Part shown: positions 12,827-25,127 of the stretch, one piece after another
Layout of the letters: each line of letters begins with the position of its first letter
Position numbering within the stretch: position 1 is the stretch's first letter
Source: Dermacentor variabilis
Taxonomy: Eukaryota > Arthropoda > Arachnida > Ixodida > Ixodidae
Assembly: GCF_050947875.1 (NCBI RefSeq)
Contig: NC_134573.1
Location: forward strand, 71,487,315 to 71,551,314
Direction of reading: 5' to 3'
Length of the DNA: 64,000 nucleotides
Made by a program: the position numbers and the translations under genes
Notes under the pieces: generated by a model
What the model was told of the DNA's origin: nothing
The model's database searches: none
The model's input: the letters and a program-made list of their open reading frames with translations, nothing else

Positions 12827-13997
12827 GTCACGGAAATCTAAACTATACAAAAAAAAACGGTGGCAAATTTCAGAGCGCAGTAAATAATTTAACATGGTAG
12901 CTTTCGTATAACCAGCATTGGTTTCGTTTCCCAGGAGGCTACTAAAGTGTGACGCCCTTTTTTCCGGTGTTCAGAGGTCGCGGACCTTTACTTAAACCAA
13001 AGGTACTCGAAAATATCGACAGTACCCTTACAAAACCGCTAAAGGCAGTGAAGAAACGCATCAAGCGACGGCTCCGTTATCGGGCTGTGTAGACAAATCG
13101 CGAGCCCGGATCGTGTCATTGACTTTGCCGGTGGGGGTTCATCTTAGAGTTGTCTGTGTGCTCGCGCCTGTGATTCAAGTGGCTCATCATTAAAAAATAA
13201 GAGAACAACAAAAGTACGGACTCTGAAACGCGCAGCGGGACGACAGCATAGGAGCAGCCTTCTGTTTTGATAGGGCCAAAGCCCGCTGCTGCTAGGTTCA
13301 TCGGAGGGTCATATCTGAAAGGCAGCGGACATCCGGCCCATTGTAACTCTTCGTTGCACGAAGTGTTTATATGAGTAGAGGGGTTCAAAGGGACGGAAAG
13401 GTGTTACGCCGTTGACTTTAGATAGCTTTATAAATACGTGCTTTTGAGCGAAAATGTTTATGCAATGTTAGTCAGAAATGGACCGCGACAAAGCGTGACA
13501 GAAAGAAACAGGATCACCAAGCCTGTTAAAAAAACAAAAACAAATACCAAACATTCTCGCATGTTTCCGTATCCCTATGTCATACGGGTCGGAACATAAA
13601 AAATTGTGTGTTCCCATACAAATTGGTATGGTCACATTTATTTACCATGTTGTCATGGTAAGGAGATTATGGGTGTTTTTCAGTATGAAGCGTTTGCAGC
13701 CGATTGCTGGCGAAATAACTCTAATGCGGGGAGAGTGACAAAGGTGCTATGGGATATGTGCAGACTGCGTCACAGATGTTTGTATTATGTGGCAGTTATG
13801 GGAGATTATCAGTTCTTCAGCTGTTTGTTGCATCTATGAGTACGTTTTAGTGAAATGCAGTAACACTATTCACCTCAGTCATAGGGCAGGTGACGCTGAC
13901 AAAAAAAAGCTCCACTTTTTTTCCTGGACCACAATGACGTCAGAAACAGTTCTGAAGGGCGTCCAGTGCAGTTATTCTGAGTGTAATGATGAGGTAG
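12827..13997. other. non-coding stretch between two RTE copies
   Basis: Nothing recognisable as a gene or complete repeat. Short open frames on both strands lack motif content. Confidence 0.5.
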
Positions 13998-15700
13998 GCA
14001 ATTATAATGTCGAAACGATTGAGTAAGCAGTAAAATGGCCGCTGCATGAAATCAGTAAGAAGAAAACTTGGCATAGGACAGGGTAAGATGTGTGCAGGGA
14101 AAGATAAGCAGGGCAATGTCATCAGCAATTTCGATGATTAAGCAAAAGCAGCGGAGGAATTCTGTACTAACCTGTGCAGTACTTAGAGCAGCCACGCTAT
14201 CTTCATTGGAAGTAGTGATGAACAGGATACAGAAGCTCCTTATATGACTAGCGATGAAGTTAGAAGAGCCTTGCAAGACATGATCCGGGGGAAAGTTGCA
14301 AAAGAAGGAGGTGTAACAGTCGATTCAACCGAAGATGTAGCAAATATTATGCTTGAAAAGCTGCGGCATTTTATACTCAATGCCTCACGACTTCAAGTGT
14401 ACCAGAGAGCTGGAAGAAAGCAAGAATTAAATTAATTCATAAGAAGGGAGGCGTTAGGAAATTGAACAAAGATAGGCTCATTAGCTCGCTGGCAGTATTG
14501 TATAAAATATTAGCCAATAACTTCTAATAGGATCAGGGCAACACCACTTCAATCAGCCAAGAGAACAGGCTGGCTTCAGGAAGGAATATTCTACAATGGA
14601 TCCCGTTAGTGTCCTCAATAAGATAACTTAGCAATCTGCAGAGCACAATCAATCTCTCTATATGGCTTTCATTGGTTGTTAACATGGATTTGATTCAGTA
14701 AATATACCAGCAGACATAGAGGCATTGAGTAATCAAGGAGTAGAGGAGGCATACGTGAATATCTTGCGAAATATCTACAACGAGTCCACAGCTACCTTGG
14801 TTCTCCACAAGAGTAGAAAACTACGTACGAAGAAAGCGACCAGGCAGAGAGACACAATTGCTACATTGTTATTCACTGCATGCTTAGAAGTATTCAAGCT
14901 ATAAGGCTGAGATAAGGATCAACGGCCAATGTCTCAACAACCTTCGGCTTACAGAAGACATTGTCCTGTTCAGGAACACTGTGGACGTATTGCAACAAAC
15001 GATTGAGGACCTTAACAGATAAAGTGTAAGAGTGGGGTTGAAGATTAATATGCAAAAACCAAACGTAATGTTGAATAGTCTGGCTCGGGAACAAAATGTC
15101 ATGACCGCCAGTCAACCTCTAGAGTCTATGCAGAAGCACGTTCATCTAGGTCGATTGCTCACAGGGACGCTGATCATGAGAAGACACTTTATAGAAGAAT
15201 AAAAATGGGTTGGAGTGCATACGGCAGGCGTCAACAAACCTTGACTCGAAGCTTACCACTGTTGTTGAAAAGTGTATAATAATTGCCTTGTACTGGCACT
15301 AACATATGGGAAGAAACTGGGACGTTAACACAGAATCTCGAGAACAAGGGCTGTGAAAAGAGCGATAGAACGAAAAATGTTAGACGTAACGTTAAGAGGC
15401 AGGAAGAGAGCGGTGTGGATCAGGGAGCAAATGGAGATAGCCAATATTCTAGTTTACATAAAGAGAAAAGAAAATTTGCTGAGCAGCCCATGTAATACCA
15501 AAGGTAGATAACTGGTGGACAATTAACGTTACAGAATGAGTGCCAAGGAAAGGCAAGCGCAGTCGTGGATGGCCGAAAATTAGGTGGGGTTACGAAATCA
15601 GTAAACTTGAAGGTGATAGTTGGACTCAGCTACCGCAAGACAGGGTAATTGGAGATCGCCTTCATCCTGCAGGGGACACAAAAATAGGTTGGCGATGATG
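13998..15700 (+). mobile_element. second RTE LINE copy, 5'-truncated and heavily decayed
   Basis: Scattered reading of RTE protein is visible in changing frames. It starts in the linker before the polymerase (LGIG motif near 14070), continues with a T-S-D-E-V-R-R-A-L-Q-D-M stretch at 14244-14280, and ends with the characteristic tail (about 15600-15690), including a GCGATGATGAT end. Many stops and indels are present. The polymerase catalytic box reads T-E-D-I near 14950 where the first copy has F-A-D-D-I, so it could not be active. It is much older than the copy at 9997-12826 and has the same orientation. Confidence 0.8.
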
Positions 15701-17440
15701 ATAATTATTACAGTTGTTATACGTCTCGGCGATTGTGGTGTGACCGGAGACTGTCCATGCGCGCGTGTATAATTAAGGAACACGTACTAATGTCCCGTTA
15801 AAGTGGCTCCTTTCCACTCTTCGTATGCGTCACTGCACTACAGGACTGATATGTGGCGAAGCTGCTTTACGGTAACTAAACCATATGCAATGGCTATTAG
15901 TCTGCCTCATGGGCACTCCTTAAAGCATGTCTCGATCTGAATAGAACAGAGTTCGGTCTACGCTGTTTAAACACAAATGGCTTGAATTTAAATCTGACTT
16001 GGACTAGCTACTGGCGCATAATGACAGTTACGACGTCACAGTACTGGATCACGCGTTTCTTTCTCCCTTATTTTGCCGTGGGCTTGGGGTCGTTATTCGG
16101 TAAGTTCATGACTGTGCCCATACAATCGAGAAGGCTCAGAGGAATTCGGGAGACTCCCGTACCAATAGGAGAGTTGGCAAGTATGCTCTACCCAATTTGT
16201 TTTCGCATTGCTCGAAAACATTTGTCGTTGTTTCATTTCTGATAATTTGCAGTATATGTTGTATAACAGACAGGGAACGGTAGCCACACTTTAACAGTCG
16301 GTCGTTACGAAGTGTGTCTTTACTTTCATATATTTCAAAATATGTAACAATTCTTTTATTGTTAATGCGTAATAATTAAGTTAGTATTAGACACTTTGGA
16401 ATATATGTTCCGCCCTAGCTAGAAAGAAACACGATTGCGCGTAAGGACGTTAAGTGTGAAGCATTTATTCACCCAATTCCCATAAATTCTAACTTGTGCT
16501 TTGGGCTCGCATAATCTTTGCACTCACATTTAAAGAATTTCAATCAGGCAACTCTTTACAGTGAAGCTGGTTATGGCTAGGCTTCCCTGAAATTTTCATC
16601 TGTGCGAGCAAAAACAATCATCATCAGTGGCGTGAGCCACTGATGATGACGTGCGGCGTTCGTCGTCGTCGGCGGCTTCTACAGCTGGCTCCGATGGCGC
16701 TAACTATGCCAGCGTTCCCATACTGCCCCTCCCTCTGCGAATGCGCTGATGGAACAGGCCCACTGCCAATCGACGGGGTGATTTAGGCCTCAAATTCTTT
16801 GTTTCAATATATAGCGTAATGAAAACACGAATGTGTATAACGAGTGTGCTTAACGAATGTATAAAGCGACTGAACGCGAATGAACGCGAATGTATGAAAA
16901 TAAATGTGTGTGCGTACCTTTCGTCGCGATGACCAACGGTCAAGACAATAAATGTGTTTTTCACAAGTGGCTTTCACAAGTTTTCCAGTTTGCTTACAGG
17001 AAACCAGAAGGGTCAGGACTAAAGGCGCTAGCATGCGCCTGACTGAGGCCCTGACCCCTGTACAATCTGCGTTCACGCGAAGTAATCAGGACAGCGCAAG
17101 AATGAGGAGAAAAAGAAAAAGAAGAGGGGGGGTTCGTACCTTTGTTCAAAATTCTGTGTCTCCTTTTTGTCATTTGCTGAACAGCTTCGCTAGTCATTCA
17201 CACACTGGAATGCTTCATGATTTTTTTCTAAGACTAGCTTTCGGCAACGCTGCGGACGTGTAGAATAGGCGCAAAGATTGCTTTTTATTGTGCAAAATTG
17301 AAACTGCGCCTAGGAAACTCGCATAAAAATGTTGAGTTTGTTGAAGCAATAAAATAGAGTATAGGCATTAACATATCTCACACCCTGTATATAAGCGCGA
17401 TTACCATAACTTCGCCGTATGGGCTCGTGCACTCCTGCAT
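15701..17440. other. non-coding stretch with a small hairpin
   Basis: No gene recognised. A perfect 14-bp inverted repeat with a 4-base loop lies at 16618-16649. Open frames around 16704-17263 on both strands are short and lack recognisable motifs. Confidence 0.5.
16618..16649. repeat. 14-bp perfect inverted repeat with GTGA loop
   Basis: Arms at 16618-16631 and 16636-16649 are exact reverse complements (TCATCATCAGTGGC and its complement) around the loop GTGA. It could form a stable hairpin in RNA or single-stranded DNA. No function is implied. Confidence 0.9.
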
Positions 17441-17444
17441 GCTC

Positions 17445-17503
17445 TTCGTAGTAGCTGTGTTAAACATTGCCGATAGGCAATGTTTAACAACAGCTACAAC
17501 GAA
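17445..17503. repeat. long near-perfect hairpin, about 27-bp arms
   Basis: Left arm 17445-17471 and right arm 17476-17503 pair around the loop GATA with one mismatch and one bulged base. The core pairs GTTAAACATTGCC with its complement. The 4-base loop is too small for a typical microRNA precursor. A recent inverted duplication or the remnant of a foldback element is more likely. Confidence 0.88.
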
Positions 17504-17760
17504 AGTGAAACAACGAAATAACGTATTAATCACAAGTTCGGAAGAGTGTCTGGATTTTTTAGATTCTTTCATGCACTATTATTTCCCGTTCAGATCCCTT
17601 CCAGCAAAATGTTTTTTTTTTAAATTGCAGTAAACTGTACTAAGTTTGTCTAAGAACTGATAAATGGCTGAAGTGTATCACTTCGCCAGTCCTCGTCTGA
17701 AATTCACTTAATTTATATCTGTGGAGAAGCCGGCGGCATATTGTGCTTGTTGCCAGCATT

Positions 17761-17761
<1 letters not shown>

Positions 17762-17854
<93 letters not shown>

Positions 17855-17871
17855 TGATTGATTGATTGATT
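17762..17871. repeat. (TCAA)n microsatellite that turns into its own complement
   Basis: A run of TCAA units from about 17762 switches at 17853/17854 to TTGATTGA units up to 17871, giving a perfect palindrome with 18-bp arms at the junction. LINE tails in this window often end in tetranucleotide arrays, so this may be such a tail that suffered an inverted duplication. Confidence 0.95.
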
Positions 17872-20800
17872 ATCCACATACTTAATAATGAGGTTATTAT
17901 ATAATGAGTTCATTTTCTCGAGCGCGGAGTGAACTCTCTGCCTTTCTTTGAATAGATATTGTCACTTTCTTTTATCGGGTTCCGCGTTCAGGAATTACAG
18001 AACTAGAAAAAAGATAAGTTTATTGCTACGCACAAGGATTGCTTCATAACGGAAATTATAAGACGACTCGATGCACGGAACGCCTTATCAGAACACTCAT
18101 GCAGATCTCGCACGGTTAAGCGCTCAGATCTGAGCGCGTTTCGAGATATTCGAGTGTTCCTCCTGCATTTTAATTTATCGGGAAAATTGTGATCCTAATT
18201 TTACAATAAGTATACCCGTTTCTAGGTGTGTTACTTTAAATGCCTAATGCAAGGAGGCAAACTCAACCATTCTGGCGGGCGAGCCTCCAGGATACAGCGG
18301 AAGTAGCTACATAAAGTAATCAATTTATACTTCTGCGCAAGTAATCATAATATTCGCTTCTTACTTTCGCCATCAGTATGCCTGCAAGCACTGGCGCATT
18401 TTTCTCAAATTGCTTGACGGGCAGCAATGATTTATCTCTAATTCCTGACAATGAAAGAAAACGCAGCTTACGGATAACCGATCGCCGCCACTCTTCGCAA
18501 GCAATAGGTTGCTAACAGAGGGGACCAAGCAGATAACGTCGCTTTAGATAGGTTTATCGGCTCGTGCTTCCCCAACGTCATTTGCGGCACTAGCGTCATC
18601 AGGGTGGAATGCCTCATTTCGCATAAAGAATTGCACCCAAGAAGGCGGACCGCGTGTAACCGTGTAGGTGCGTGCTGTGCTAGGTCGGCGACCGCGGTTG
18701 CTTTTCACGTTTCGGCTGCTGCTGTGGTGGATACACAAATCTAGGCAACGGACCACGCATCGGACGCTAACATTGCACACAGGATACTAGGTATGGATCT
18801 CTTCCATTTGAATTATGACTTTTTCCTCGCCACGTGCCGACATTTGACGGAACTACGTGGTTGCCGAATTTGAGACGTGAGCTCTATGGAGTGGAACCCG
18901 CGGGAAACTGCCAGGAAATTATCGAGGCAGCAATTTCGAACCTTTCTCGATAACTTCGTTAGCAGTTTTTTAAAGCTACTAATTTTTCGGCTCTTCTCTC
19001 ACTTTGAATAGACGGCTGCCTCGCCGAGTAAACAGAGCAGATCCAGTTAATGCATTGTAATCAAAGCTGGTCACTTGGTGGGCCGATCGTGATGTCAGCG
19101 CATGATATGTCTTTCTCTATCTGGTTTTAATTTGTTCGCAACGTGGGCCGATTCTATACACAATGCGACGTGAAGCACCTACATGTCTGATATAGTGTTA
19201 TCCAATACATCTAAGTGATACGGTGTCCCATCAGCACACATGAAAGGCCCTACAAATAAGCTATCGCTTGACTTTGACAATGATCCCGGATGGTTTCCGG
19301 ACAATTTTTCTTTCGTAATCTTCTAATGAAAACGCTCATGTTCGTATCTCGTTCTGTTCACTTTGCTGCATCATGTGCTGCGGAAAGGCGTCTGCCGTCA
19401 TACCTAGCCTTATTAATACCGTCATACCTAGCCTTATTCCGAAGAGTGGACAAAGAGATTGCTCTATTTCGAGACGCCACAATAATTACGATGAGGCGAG
19501 GCTCAGCATTGCGAGTCCACTTTAAGTACGAAAAGAAAATGTCCTCCTATAAGTGTTTGTCAATCTCCATGTGCTAAGCGTCATTATTTTTAACGTACGA
19601 AAAGTGTGCAGCAGTTAGTACAACTAAACTAGTTTAAAGGAACGAATGTGAAATTGCTCAGCGATTAGCTGCGTTGCCGAACTTGTGGAGTACAAGTGGA
19701 GGGAGCGTTTTCTTTCCAGTTGGTCTTGTCGCACCCATAAGGACCCAAAATAAATACTTCGGTGCATTTCTCCCTCCCTACTCCACGGCGGAGAAAACTG
19801 TAGCAAACCAGCAACGAGGTGAAATAAGTGCTACTCAAAGCTACTTGGAGCTTACGTGTACACCTAATAACAGTTGCACAGATCTGTGGATAATTTTTAA
19901 TCATTATTATATTTTTTTCATTTGCCCAGGCCTGTATCCCGAAGAGGCGTTGTCTAATAAAGCCTGCTTTTAGACGCGAACGCCCCAAGTCCTATAGAGG
20001 CCACACTGCAGCAATCGCTGCTTAATTGATAACGCAAGAACCGGCGACAGTCAACAGTGTTTGTGAAAGGATATACCGAAAAAAAAATGATCCGTTTTTA
20101 CACTTTCTGAGCCAAGTGCCGTTTCAGTCTTGAAGGATACAGCTGCGGTTATCGGTTGCTTACCGTATGTAGCAGACGCGTCTGTTATACAGTGCCTTCC
20201 CAAGTTTGTGGCCTCTGTCCTTGAACCAATGAATGGGATGGATTCTGGGAGCGTTGACTGTTGTGTTTTGGTCGTGGTCTACTCTTTGACCACAGCTCAA
20301 CTCGAGGAAAACTTCTGCGGGAATTGCGAGATTTTAACGAGATTGTGTAATGTGATAGAGGAAATGGAACTAGAGCGTAGGATAGAAAAAACTCTTGGCA
20401 CCGTATACGGATCTGATTAATAGTTCCTCCGCTGATACGTACGCAGTGTTTTTCAAGCTAGCGTTTTCTTCTTATTCAAAACAATTTTTTTAATAGATTG
20501 AATGGCTAGAGGTGTATCGGTCTGCATGGTAACAGTGAAATCACTCATTTCGACCCCGATTGCTTGCACGTGAGAAATGTGTACCGAGATCCCACGTGTT
20601 AGGCTTCGCAAAAAACATGGACGTTGTTTTAATTGAATAATCGTCGTCCCGATGAAGCTGTGACAATATGATTGACTCGACACGTCATGACGTGAGGTTA
20701 GAAACTGCGCATCGATAAAACAATCCCTTTCGCCGAAACTGTCCGGTGGAATGGGTTAATCGCTAAATAAAATAAATGTTTGTTCCTCGCCCAAAGTTGC

Positions 20801-21349
20801 GTAGTAGAATAGTTACATTTTTTGCCCAAAACACGGGCAGCAATACGAAACAGCCTCGCGTTTCTACTCAAGTGAATATTGTGCGTTTGTACATTAACAT
20901 CATCCTTTTTGTTTTGCGCGCAGAAGAGAGTACTGATTTCGACGGCCTGTGATTTACTACGCTGTTGTTTTCCTTTTGTGCACTCAGGCTCACTTCAACC
21001 TGAGCCTCTTGCGCATGTGCCTTCATCCACACACTTCTACACCATTCGCCTCGTTTTCGAATGCATCGGTACAGCATGCATCGAATGCATCGGTACAGTT
21101 CCAACTCTCAGGCCAGAAGTTGGGCCTCTCCCGACCGAACCATCAAGCCCTCAGCTCACCATGCGCTCACAGCCTGAGTTTTTGGCGAAGTGTGAGACAC
21201 GTGACTCTGGATTGAGAACTGTCTCTATGGCGGAGAGTAGAAAAAAAAGCTCTGTATGACAGTGAAGGAAGCAGAGTCCTTAGACGATTGGAATTGACGA
21301 TGATGATCGTTAACCATTCGGTATGAGCTAGAAAAAAAAGCCAACATAT
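17872..21349. other. non-coding stretch before the gypsy element
   Basis: No gene recognised. It contains a perfect 18-bp palindrome (18120-18137), a tandem duplication of a 20-base word starting CCGTCATACC (19395-19414 and 19419-19438), and a tandem copy of CGAATGCATCGGTACAG (about 21058-21074 and 21082-21098). A 96-codon frame at 20130-20420 has a somewhat protein-like end but no recognisable domain; I do not call it a gene. Confidence 0.5.
18120..18137. repeat. perfect 18-bp palindrome
   Basis: GCGCTCAGATCTGAGCGC equals its own reverse complement, centred on AGATCT. Such a site could bind a dimeric protein, but one palindrome of this size in 64 kb is weak evidence for function. Confidence 0.9.
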
Positions 21350-21509
21350 TGTTACGTAGGAAGACGCAGACGAAAAGCTATGTACAAGTATATTTACAAG
21401 AAAATGCGCTGCGCTTGGCCAAGAGGCAACAGCCCGCGCTAGCTTCTAATCGTCGTCGTCGTCTTCTTACTGCTCGGCTCTTCGTCATTGGAAATACTAT
21501 CCCGTAGCA
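21350..21509 (-). repeat. 3' LTR of the gypsy element
   Basis: A 160-bp copy matching 26285-26444 at all but 8 positions by my count. On the element's strand the sequence just before it is a purine-rich GGGGGTAG, a candidate polypurine tract (+ strand 21510-21518 region). Its short length is small for gypsy LTRs but not unusual. Confidence 0.93.
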
Positions 21510-21544
21510 CTACCCCCGGCGGCAAAAGCGCCGTCCCGGAGCGA

Positions 21545-22570
21545 CTAAAGGCCGGACACTGAAGCAGTGTAGTAGGTCGTGAGCCTACTGACGTGCACGA
21601 CATCACTAGATGCCAGAGTAGATGATGAGGTTGAGCTCACAGGAGCAATTTCGTACGTCACAGGCGTCACCGGGCGCAGCACGCGGTAGGGCCCTGTGTA
21701 TCGCGAAAGGAGCTTTTCTGAAAGTCCGACGTGACGAGAGGGTGACCACAGGAGCACGAGTGCACCAGGCGAAAACTGTACGTCACGGTGGCGGGCGTTG
21801 TACTGACGCTGCTGCGTGGTTTGCGAGTCCGTCAGTCGAACACGGGCAAGCTGGCGTGCATGGTCGGCGAGGGCGATGGCGTCGCGCGCATACTCGGTTG
21901 TTGATATCGCAGCAGGAGCAAGTACCGTGTCAAGGGGCAAGGTCGGTTCGCGACCGTAGAGTAGATAAAGTGGAGAAAATCCGGCGGTGTCGTGCCGGGA
22001 AGAATTATAAGCAAATGTGACGTAAGGAAGGGCAACGTCCCAGTCGTGGTGGTCCTTCGAAACGTACTTGGACAGCATGTCGGTAAGAGTACGGTTTAAC
22101 TGCTCTGTCAGGCCATTGATTTGAGGATGGTATGAGGTAGTCAGCTTGTGTTGAATAGAGCAAAAACGCACAATGTCGGCGATAACTTTCGAGAGGAAGT
22201 TACGACCACGGTCAGTAAGCAGCTGTCGCGGGGCGCCATGCACTAATGCCAAGCAAGAGTAAGTCCGCGACGTCAGTGGCGCCACTGGTAGGGAGAGCCC
22301 GCGTGATAGCGTACCGGGTGGCGTGATCAGTTGCGACAGCTACCCATTTGTTCCCAGAGGATGACGTGGGAAAGGGACCGAGTAGGTCTAATCCAACATG
22401 AATGAACGGTTCCACAGGGACGGTGATCGGCTGGAGATGACCGGAAGGTAGCACCTGAGGTGTTTTCCGACGCTGGCAGGGATCACAGGCAGCAACAGAA
22501 GCGGCGGCGGACGCGGTCGTACGTGCGGGTTACCCCAAGATGTCCTGCAGTGGGTGCGTCATGCATCTCA
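21545..22570 (-). pseudogene. gypsy integrase, broken by an internal deletion and a frameshift
   Basis: Integrase joins element DNA to the host chromosome. The N-terminal zinc site begins as A-G-H-L-G-V-T-R-T-Y at the end of the upstream frame, and its Cys pair reads C-D-P-C near 22480. Between them a piece of roughly 35-40 bases that relatives carry seems missing, which also shifts the frame. The core domain shows GLDLLGPFPTSS (first Asp) in 22454-22212. The reading then changes frame to 22285-21545 with QLLTDRGRNF (second Asp) and QINGLTEQLNRTL (catalytic Glu). The C terminus includes a YTGPYRVLRPV segment resembling the GPY/F module. All three catalytic acids are still encoded, but not in one frame. 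Confidence 0.87.
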
Positions 22571-24417
22571 AAGAGCACAGTCTGTCGTATATGTTTTGGC
22601 ACGACAAGAAGAAGATCAGGGCCATCAGGGAGGAAGTTCCTTCGGTACAGAATGCCGCCCTGGAGGACATATCGGTGAACGGATGCGTCGGTAGGTGTAG
22701 AGCGCAGACGCTCGATGAGTACTCGCAGCGAAAGGTCTCGGTACTGCTCATCGGCGATGTTAGCGAAGGCAGACACAGAGAAAATGCCGTTGGCGGTACT
22801 ACTGTCGGCGTCGTCAGGCTCGTCTACCGGGTAGCGAGACAGGCAGTCAGCGTCCTTGTGTAGTCGGCCAGATTTGTAGGTGACAGTATATGAATATTCT
22901 TGGAGGCGTAAGGCCCAGCGACCAAGTCTTCCTGTAGGATCTTTCAGTGAGCATAACCAGCAAAGCGCGTGATGGTCTGTGATAACGGAAAAGGGTCGGC
23001 CATATAAGTATGGGCGGAACTTCGTAACCGCCCAAATTAGGGCCAGACACTCACGCTCAGTGATGGAATAGTCACGCTCCGCGGGCGAGAGGAGCCTGCT
23101 GGCGTAAGCGATGACACGGTCTTGGCCACGCTGGCGTTGTGCCAGTACTGCGCCAATTCCGTGGTCGCTGGCATCAGTACGGACTTCGGTAGGCGCAGAA
23201 GGATCGAAATGGGCCAGAACGGGAGGCGTTGTGAGAAGGCCGATTAGAAGCGAGAATGCAGAGGCCTCGTTATCGCCCCACTGGAAAGGGGCGTCTTTTT
23301 TCAAAAGCTCGGTTAGTTGTCGTGCTATGGCCGCGAAATTTTTCACGAAACGGCGGAAGTACGAGCAAAGGCCGATAAAGCTGCGCACATCCTTCACACA
23401 CTTTGGAACAAGGAAGTGCGTAACAGCATGAATCTTGCCTGGGTCCGGTTGCACTCCGTTCGCGTCAACGAGATGTCCAAGGACGGTAATCTGGCGACGG
23501 CCGAGTTGGCACTTCGATACGTTGAGTTGCAGACCGGCTTGCCGAAAAACGTCCATGACTGCTGAGAGGCGCTCGAGGTGCGTAGCGAATGTTGGGGAGA
23601 ATACTATAACGTCGTCCAAGTAGCACAGGCACGTGGACCATTTGAAACCGTGAAGAAGGGAGTCCATCACGCGTTCAAAAGTGGCAGGAACGTTACATAG
23701 ACCGAACGGCATCACTTTGAATTGATAAAGACCATCGGGTGTTACAAAGGCAGTCTTCTCGCGGTCGAGATCGTCCACCGCAATCTGCCAATAGCCGGAG
23801 CGAAGGTCAATAGAGGAGAAAAAGCGAGTACCGTGGAGGCAGTCAAGGGCGTCATCAATCCGAGGTAGGGGATACACGTCCTTTTTGGTAACCCTGTTAA
23901 AATGCCGATAATCCATGCAAAAGCGCCATGAGCCATCCCTCTTTTTTACCAGCACAACAGGTGACGCCCACGGACTACATGACGGTTCAATAATGTTCTT
24001 GGCAAGCATTTTGCGAACTTCAGTGTGAATAACTTGACGCTCAACCGGTGATACTCGATAGGGGCGGCGATGAATAGGAGGGGCATCGCCGGTATTAATG
24101 CGATGTTTAACAGCTGTAGTTTGAGCCAAAGGACGACTGTTCAAGTCAAAAATATCGTGGTAGGAAAACAGAACGCGGTAGAGCTCACGGGCGTGCTCGG
24201 ACGGCATATCGGACGCAATCATTTTCTCTAAGTCGGCGAAGGTGCAAGTTGCCGACTGCGATGGTAGAGGAGGATCGGCTGAATTGTCGTCTATTGCAAT
24301 AGATTCTACTGAGTGATCCTCGAATGGGGGGGGGGGGAGTAAAGCTGGGCCAGAGACATCCCGCGTGGCAGCACTTGTGTCATCAAGCCAAAATTGACCA
24401 CTGCCAGGCAGACGCAA
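22483..24417 (-). pseudogene. gypsy reverse transcriptase and RNase H, long open frame
   Basis: This 644-codon frame is the best-preserved part of pol. It encodes the reverse transcriptase (SPWASPVVLVKKRDGSWRF, then SSIDLRSGYWQI with a catalytic Asp, MPFGLCNVPATFERV, and YLDDVIVF at about residues 266-269). An RNase H domain follows (TDASDHGIGAVLAQ with the first catalytic Asp near residue 415, later ERECLALIWA and TDHHALCWL). The frame starts downstream of the 12-base G run at 24326-24337, where it is offset from the protease frame, and it ends in the integrase zinc region. The catalytic residues look intact. The name pseudogene reflects the broken element, not this domain. Confidence 0.92.
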
Positions 24418-25127
24418 TTCGCCGTAATAGATAAAACTGTGTGAGGTACTGTGATCCCGTGTGTAATTAGGACGTCTTGCATAGGAGCCGCGATGTAGTG
24501 ACCGTCGGGGACTGGTGGGGATGACACCAAGTCAACGTAAGTCAGTGCCGAAGGTGGCAAGCGAACGAAGTCGACGGAACTGAGGCGAGTAGGGTGTTGT
24601 TCAGCGGGATCCAGAACAGGCAGGTCGAGGCGGAGAGTACTGGCGGAGCAATCGATGAGAGCAGAATGTGCGGAGAGGAAGTCTAGGCCGAGGATGATGT
24701 CGTGGGGACAGTGGGCGATGACTGTGAATAGCACGATTGTTGAGCGATCGGCGAAGCAGACGCGGGCGGTACACATACCAATTACGGGGGCTGTTCCGCC
24801 ATCGGCGACACGGACAACAGGCGTCGTGGCGGGCGTGATAATTTTCTTGAACTGGTTACGAAGGTCAGAACTCATTACGGACAACTGCGCTCCAGTGTCT
24901 ATGAATGCAGATACAGAAACACCGTCGACTTGCACGTCAAGACGGTTCAGATGAGTGGGCAACGTCAGTAGAGGATTTGGCGGCGTAGAGAGCCATCCAG
25001 CGTCACCTCGAGGCGCTGCATCGTCTAGTTTTCCGGCTGGGTGCGGTGTCCGAAGGGAGTCGGCGAATAGGAGCGACGGGGCTGGGGAGAGCGAGATTGT
25101 CGTCGTTTGGGCGAAGGCGAACGACAA
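24306..25127 (-). pseudogene. gypsy protease segment of pol
   Basis: A retroviral-type aspartic protease is visible. The active-site motif is F-I-D-T-G-A-Q, followed later by DIILGLDFLSAHSALIDC, the flap/hydrophobic motif of this family. It would process the Gag-Pol polyprotein. Its frame overlaps the end of gag by about 100 bases in the -1 register, the usual arrangement for frameshift expression of pol. Just before the gag stop the sequence GGAAAACTAG could permit slippage, though it does not match the strict X-XXY-YYZ rule. Downstream the frame runs through the C12 run (minus-strand reading) and stops, so protease and polymerase are not joined in this copy. Confidence 0.85.

Noticed and set aside
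20130..20420. 96-codon frame with an L-E-E-N-F-C-G-N-C-E segment as a gene
   Set aside because: No domain, splice context or poly(A) signal supports it; length is within chance expectation.
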